Assembly: GCF_002982115.1 (NCBI RefSeq)
Contig: NZ_CP019980.1
Span: forward strand, 3,418,001 to 3,482,000
DNA: 64,000 bases
Reading direction: 5' to 3'
DNA from: Lysinibacillus sphaericus
Lineage (GTDB): Bacteria; Bacillota; Bacilli; Bacillales_A; Planococcaceae
The notes beneath the pieces are model-generated. The model saw nothing but the letters and a program-made list of their open reading frames with translations, was not told where the DNA came from and did no database searches. Both the position numbers and the translations under genes were made by a program. Positions 61,626 to 64,000 of the stretch are shown here, one piece after another. Numbering within the stretch: the stretch's first letter is position 1; each line of letters begins with the position of its first letter.

Positions 61626-61662
61626 AGTGTTAGATTGATTGGGTTCAATCTAACACTTTTTC
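61626..61662 (+). terminator. terminator, near-copy of the 37549 hairpin
   Basis: AGTGTTAGATTGA pairs with TCAATCTAACACT, then TTTTT. The stem is identical to 37549-37580; loops TTGGGT versus TTACGT. Confidence 0.88.
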
Positions 61663-61748
61663 TCTTTTGTCCCGGCTTCCTTTTGGCTATAGACGATTAC
61701 TCTCTAATGTTTAACTATGATTTTTCCCTTTCGGCAATTAACAAATGA

Positions 61749-62804
61749 TTACTTCTCTACCAGCCCGACAGACTCAGCTAATGTCGCCATGTTGCTCACC
61801 ATAGAGCAAGCTGCATCGAGTATTGGAAAGGCTAAAGCTGCACCAGAACCCTCTCCCAATCGCATGTTCATATGAAGCATCGGCTCCACTCCTAACAGTT
61901 CAGCAGCTATTTTTGCCCCCGGTTCTTCAGAGGCATGGGAAGGAATAATATAATTTTGCACTTTCGGTTCGAGTTCATAAGCGATAAGAGCAGCGACTGT
62001 CGAAATAAAGCCATCAATTACAACGGGCTTACGATTGGCAGCAGCCGCCAGAATTACACCAGCCATCGCACCTATCTCTAACCCACCCACTTTTGCAAGT
62101 ACATCAATCGCATCATGACGATTCGGTTTGTTTAGGGCAATGGCGTTTTGAATGACTTCAACTTTATGCGCAATTCCTCCTGATCCAACCCCTGCACCGA
62201 ATCCTGTCACTTCTTGTGGGTGACACGCATGCAGTACGGATAAGATAGCCGCACTTGGTGTAGTATTGCCAATCCCCATTTCACCTGTACCCAATACATT
62301 AACTCCTTGTGCTATTTCTGCCGTTGCTACTTCAATTCCTACTTCAATTGATTGAATGGCTTCTTCCCTTGTCATGGCTGGACCTTTTGCCATGTTATCC
62401 GTCCCGTATTTTATTTTTTTTATTATAACACCCGCATCGAGCGGAATATCCTGTTTTACCCCTACGTCCACTGTTACAATTTTGGCATTCGTTATGTTTG
62501 CAATAGCACAAACACCTGTTATCCCTTTTGGAAAATTTAATGTTTGAAGAAATGTTACATCTTGCGGATTGGATGTTACGTCTTCATCACACACACCGTG
62601 ATCGCCTGCACAGACAATAATTGCTTTGTTATCAATTTTAGGATAGAGCTCTCCTGTAATACCAGCCAATTGTATAGCCAGTGATTCAAGTTTTCCTAAG
62701 CTACTTGGTGGCTTGCTAAGAGAATCTATATAGTCCCTTGCTTTTTCCATTATTTCGTTATTAGCATGTTGAATCTGTTGAAGTGTTTGTTGTAATAATT
62801 GCAT
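61749..62804 (-). CDS. cobT: nicotinate-nucleotide-dimethylbenzimidazole phosphoribosyltransferase (CobT)
   Basis: Enzyme of 351 residues that activates the lower ligand of cobalamin. Family blocks: DSLSKPPSSLGKLESLAIQLAG, ICVCAGDHGV-type motif (IIVCAGDHGVCDE), NVLGTGEMGIGNTTPSAAI, TGFGAGVGSGG and the final MRLGEGSGAAL. ATG at 62804, eight bases after AAGGAG. No other cobalamin gene nearby; controlled by a B12 riboswitch. Confidence 0.95.
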   Translation of the reverse strand: MQLLQQTLQQIQHANNEIMEKARDYIDSLSKPPSSLGKLESLAIQLAGITGELYPKIDNKAIIVCAGDHGVCDEDVTSNPQDVTFLQTLNFPKGITGVCAIANITNAKIVTVDVGVKQDIPLDAGVIIKKIKYGTDNMAKGPAMTREEAIQSIEVGIEVATAEIAQGVNVLGTGEMGIGNTTPSAAILSVLHACHPQEVTGFGAGVGSGGIAHKVEVIQNAIALNKPNRHDAIDVLAKVGGLEIGAMAGVILAAAANRKPVVIDGFISTVAALIAYELEPKVQNYIIPSHASEEPGAKIAAELLGVEPMLHMNMRLGEGSGAALAFPILDAACSMVSNMATLAESVGLVEK

Positions 62805-62857
62805 GTTCATTTCTCCTTTTTAAATAGCCTATTACATAAAGATTGAAATAAAAAAAT

Positions 62858-62905
62858 GGAAAAACCTGTAGTTTATCTCATAACAAATAAACTACAGACT
62901 TTTCC
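62858..62905 (-). terminator. terminator of the cobalamin riboswitch
   Basis: CTGTAGTTTAT pairs with ATAAACTACAG, extended by GGAAAA/TTTTCC, with a T-rich run on the minus strand just before cobT. It is the likely off-switch of the riboswitch. Confidence 0.85.
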
Positions 62906-62925
62906 ATCGTCTATATCATTCGAAG

Positions 62926-63075
62926 CAATTAGGCAGGTCTCCTGGCTCAATTTCAACATTTTATAGAACCTTCCCAGCTATGCTAGTGGTATTCTCTATA
63001 AAACTCCGTTTTACAGTGGTGGGACCGCTAAAGATTTTCACTTTATTCCCTATTCTCCCAAAGTGGGCACCTAAT
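62926..63075 (-). promoter_or_regulatory. cobalamin (B12) riboswitch
   Basis: On the minus strand it reads GGGAATAAAGTGAAAATC, GCGGTCCCACCACTGTAAA and ends GAGCCAGGAGACCTGCC, the conserved core and 3' side of the B12 aptamer. It should repress cobT when cobalamin is plentiful. Confidence 0.95.
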
Positions 63076-63156
63076 GCTTTTATGTAATTACTTTAAATTT
63101 ACGACAAAGTGTTTTTAGTGTCAATATTGATACTCGCATTTTAGTCCACTAAAAAA

Positions 63157-63192
63157 CGAGGTACTTAACAAGCTGACCTGTTACATACCTCG
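63157..63192 (-). terminator. terminator of the rhodanese gene
   Basis: CGAGGTA pairs with TACCTCG and an inner TAACA/TGTTA; six T residues follow on the minus strand. Confidence 0.8.
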
Positions 63193-63202
63193 ATATATCT
63201 TC

Positions 63203-63505
63203 TTATTTAAATTCTAATTCTCCATCATAAGCAAGCATGCCACCTTCAAGGTTTGTTACGTCAAAGCCTTGTGCTTCTAAGTATGCACAAGCATTTGCAG
63301 AACGTCCACCTGCTTTACAAACGATAATATATGGTTTAGTCGTATCTAATTCATCCAAGCGCTCAGGGATTGTCCCAAGTGCAATATGTTGCGCACCAGG
63401 GATAACACCTTGTGCTACTTCATCGTCTTCTCGCACATCAATAATGTAAAGATCTTCGTTTGCATCTAATCGTTCTAATAATTGTGTTGTATCCATCGAT
63501 TTCAT
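63203..63505 (-). CDS. rhodanese-domain sulfurtransferase
   Basis: Single rhodanese domain of 100 residues. Active-site loop IVCKAGGRSANACAYL (catalytic Cys), and LYIIDVREDDEVAQGVIPGA. Such short proteins carry persulfide sulfur in tRNA thiolation or cofactor pathways. GGAGGA precedes the ATG. Confidence 0.92.
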   Translation of the reverse strand: MKSMDTTQLLERLDANEDLYIIDVREDDEVAQGVIPGAQHIALGTIPERLDELDTTKPYIIVCKAGGRSANACAYLEAQGFDVTNLEGGMLAYDGELEFK

Positions 63506-63554
63506 CTATAAAATCCTCCAATATATCAATTTCCTATTACATTATAGCGTGAAC

Positions 63555-63590
63555 GAAAAAAAACAGCTAGTGATGTAACACTAACTGTTT
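63555..63590 (-). terminator. hfq terminator
   Basis: AAACAGCTAGTG pairs with CACTAACTGTTT (one mismatch), with nine T residues on the minus strand after it; 14 bp past the hfq stop. Confidence 0.88.
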
Positions 63591-63603
63591 CTATTTACTT
63601 TAT

Positions 63604-63834
63604 TTATTCTTCTGCCTCTAAAAATTCGACTTGCTTTGCTGGAACGAATGTAGAAATTGCGTGTTTGTAAATGAGATGCTGTTTACTTTCAGCATCTACT
63701 AATAATACTGTAAAGTTATCATAGGATTTCACAGTTCCTTTTAACTGGAACCCGTTTAACAGAAACACAGTTACAAAAACACTGTTTTTACGTAGATGGT
63801 TCAAAAACGTATCTTGCAAATTGATTGATTTCAT
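63604..63834 (-). CDS. hfq: RNA chaperone Hfq
   Basis: Sm-fold RNA chaperone of 76 residues: [30 protein letters not shown] (Sm1) and [17 protein letters not shown] (Sm2). Short C-terminal tail as in Bacillus. GGGGAGGCGC precedes the ATG. Confidence 0.96.
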   Translation of the reverse strand: MKSINLQDTFLNHLRKNSVFVTVFLLNGFQLKGTVKSYDNFTVLLVDAESKQHLIYKHAISTFVPAKQVEFLEAEE

Positions 63835-63875
63835 AGAATGCGCCTCCCCTACTCTCTTTCTACCTCTTCATTCCT

Positions 63876-63903
63876 ATAGTAGCATGTTCTACCAATTTAT
63901 CAA
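63876..63903 (-). promoter_or_regulatory. sigma-A promoter of hfq
   Basis: On the minus strand TTGATA (complement of 63898-63903) and TACTAT (complement of 63876-63881) are spaced by 16 bp, 42 bp before the hfq start. Confidence 0.65.
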
Positions 63904-64000
63904 TTAGTAATTTTTAGAAATTATTAAAGTTTTTAGTCTTTTCAAATAAAATGAATATCCATTTTATTGCGGAAATAAGTCAACTGTCTTTTCGCATAAC

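Noticed and set aside
63966-63974. TTGCGG-type half-site upstream of hfq
   Set aside because: No matching second half; hfq has its own plausible sigma-A promoter.

Overview
The window reads as low-GC chromosomal DNA from a spore-forming Bacillales, most like a Lysinibacillus or Solibacillus relative. Pointers are a CotD-type spore coat gene, a glnR-glnA pair next to a YnbB-type gene, hfq with a rhodanese gene, T-box leaders, and ComQXPA, DUF4179 and YtrA-type GntR families. The genus is inferred from gene content. I saw no tRNA, rRNA, CRISPR array, replication origin or intact prophage.

Left edge (1-9.4 kb): an operon on the minus strand encodes a 3-hydroxyacyl dehydrogenase, an acyl carrier protein, an FkbH-type HAD enzyme, an acyl-CoA dehydrogenase and a private EtfB/EtfA pair. 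This is the enzyme set that makes hydroxymalonyl-ACP (or, with a methyltransferase, methoxymalonyl-ACP), a polyketide extender unit. Directly upstream is a complete comQ-comX-comP-comA quorum-sensing locus. It ends in a strong terminator, and ComA-box-like dyads lie between that terminator and the extender operon. I infer a pheromone-controlled natural-product locus continuing off the left edge.

10-22 kb: a short-form prolyl-tRNA synthetase behind a proline T-box, DUF1722 and BRCT proteins, a cyclophilin lipoprotein, a phosphoesterase, a HipA-like kinase with a small overlapping partner, a HelD-type helicase facing a regulator with two MerR DNA-binding domains, small secreted proteins, and a paired SMR exporter preceded by an unidentified GC-rich structured RNA.

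22.5-31.6 kb: an eight-gene minus-strand operon holds a Ugp-like ABC importer, an alkaline-phosphatase-superfamily phosphodiesterase, a phosphonatase-like HAD, a TIM-barrel isomerase and a D-2-hydroxyacid dehydrogenase. It looks like an uptake and breakdown route for a phosphonate or phosphodiester. A GbsR-like regulator diverges from it across a perfect inverted repeat.

31.6-37.6 kb: an eroded accessory patch. It holds gene fragments, a decayed IS copy, a SigO/RsoA/YvrJ-like split-sigma set, and a family of small membrane-anchored paralogues, one of them broken by a 4-bp duplication.

37.6-56.4 kb: two ECF sigma/anti-sigma pairs, an MFS transporter behind a probable threonine T-box, metabolic enzymes, a GntR-ABC-CPBP operon, a DJ-1-like protein without its usual cysteine, CotD, a dCache diguanylate cyclase, an intact IS3-family element, and a PadR-YhgE pair.

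56.7-64 kb: mostly conserved core. It holds a YrzF-like kinase, glnA-glnR with a textbook GlnR operator and promoter, a YnbB-like PLP enzyme, a TRIC-family channel, cobT behind a cobalamin riboswitch, a rhodanese and hfq.
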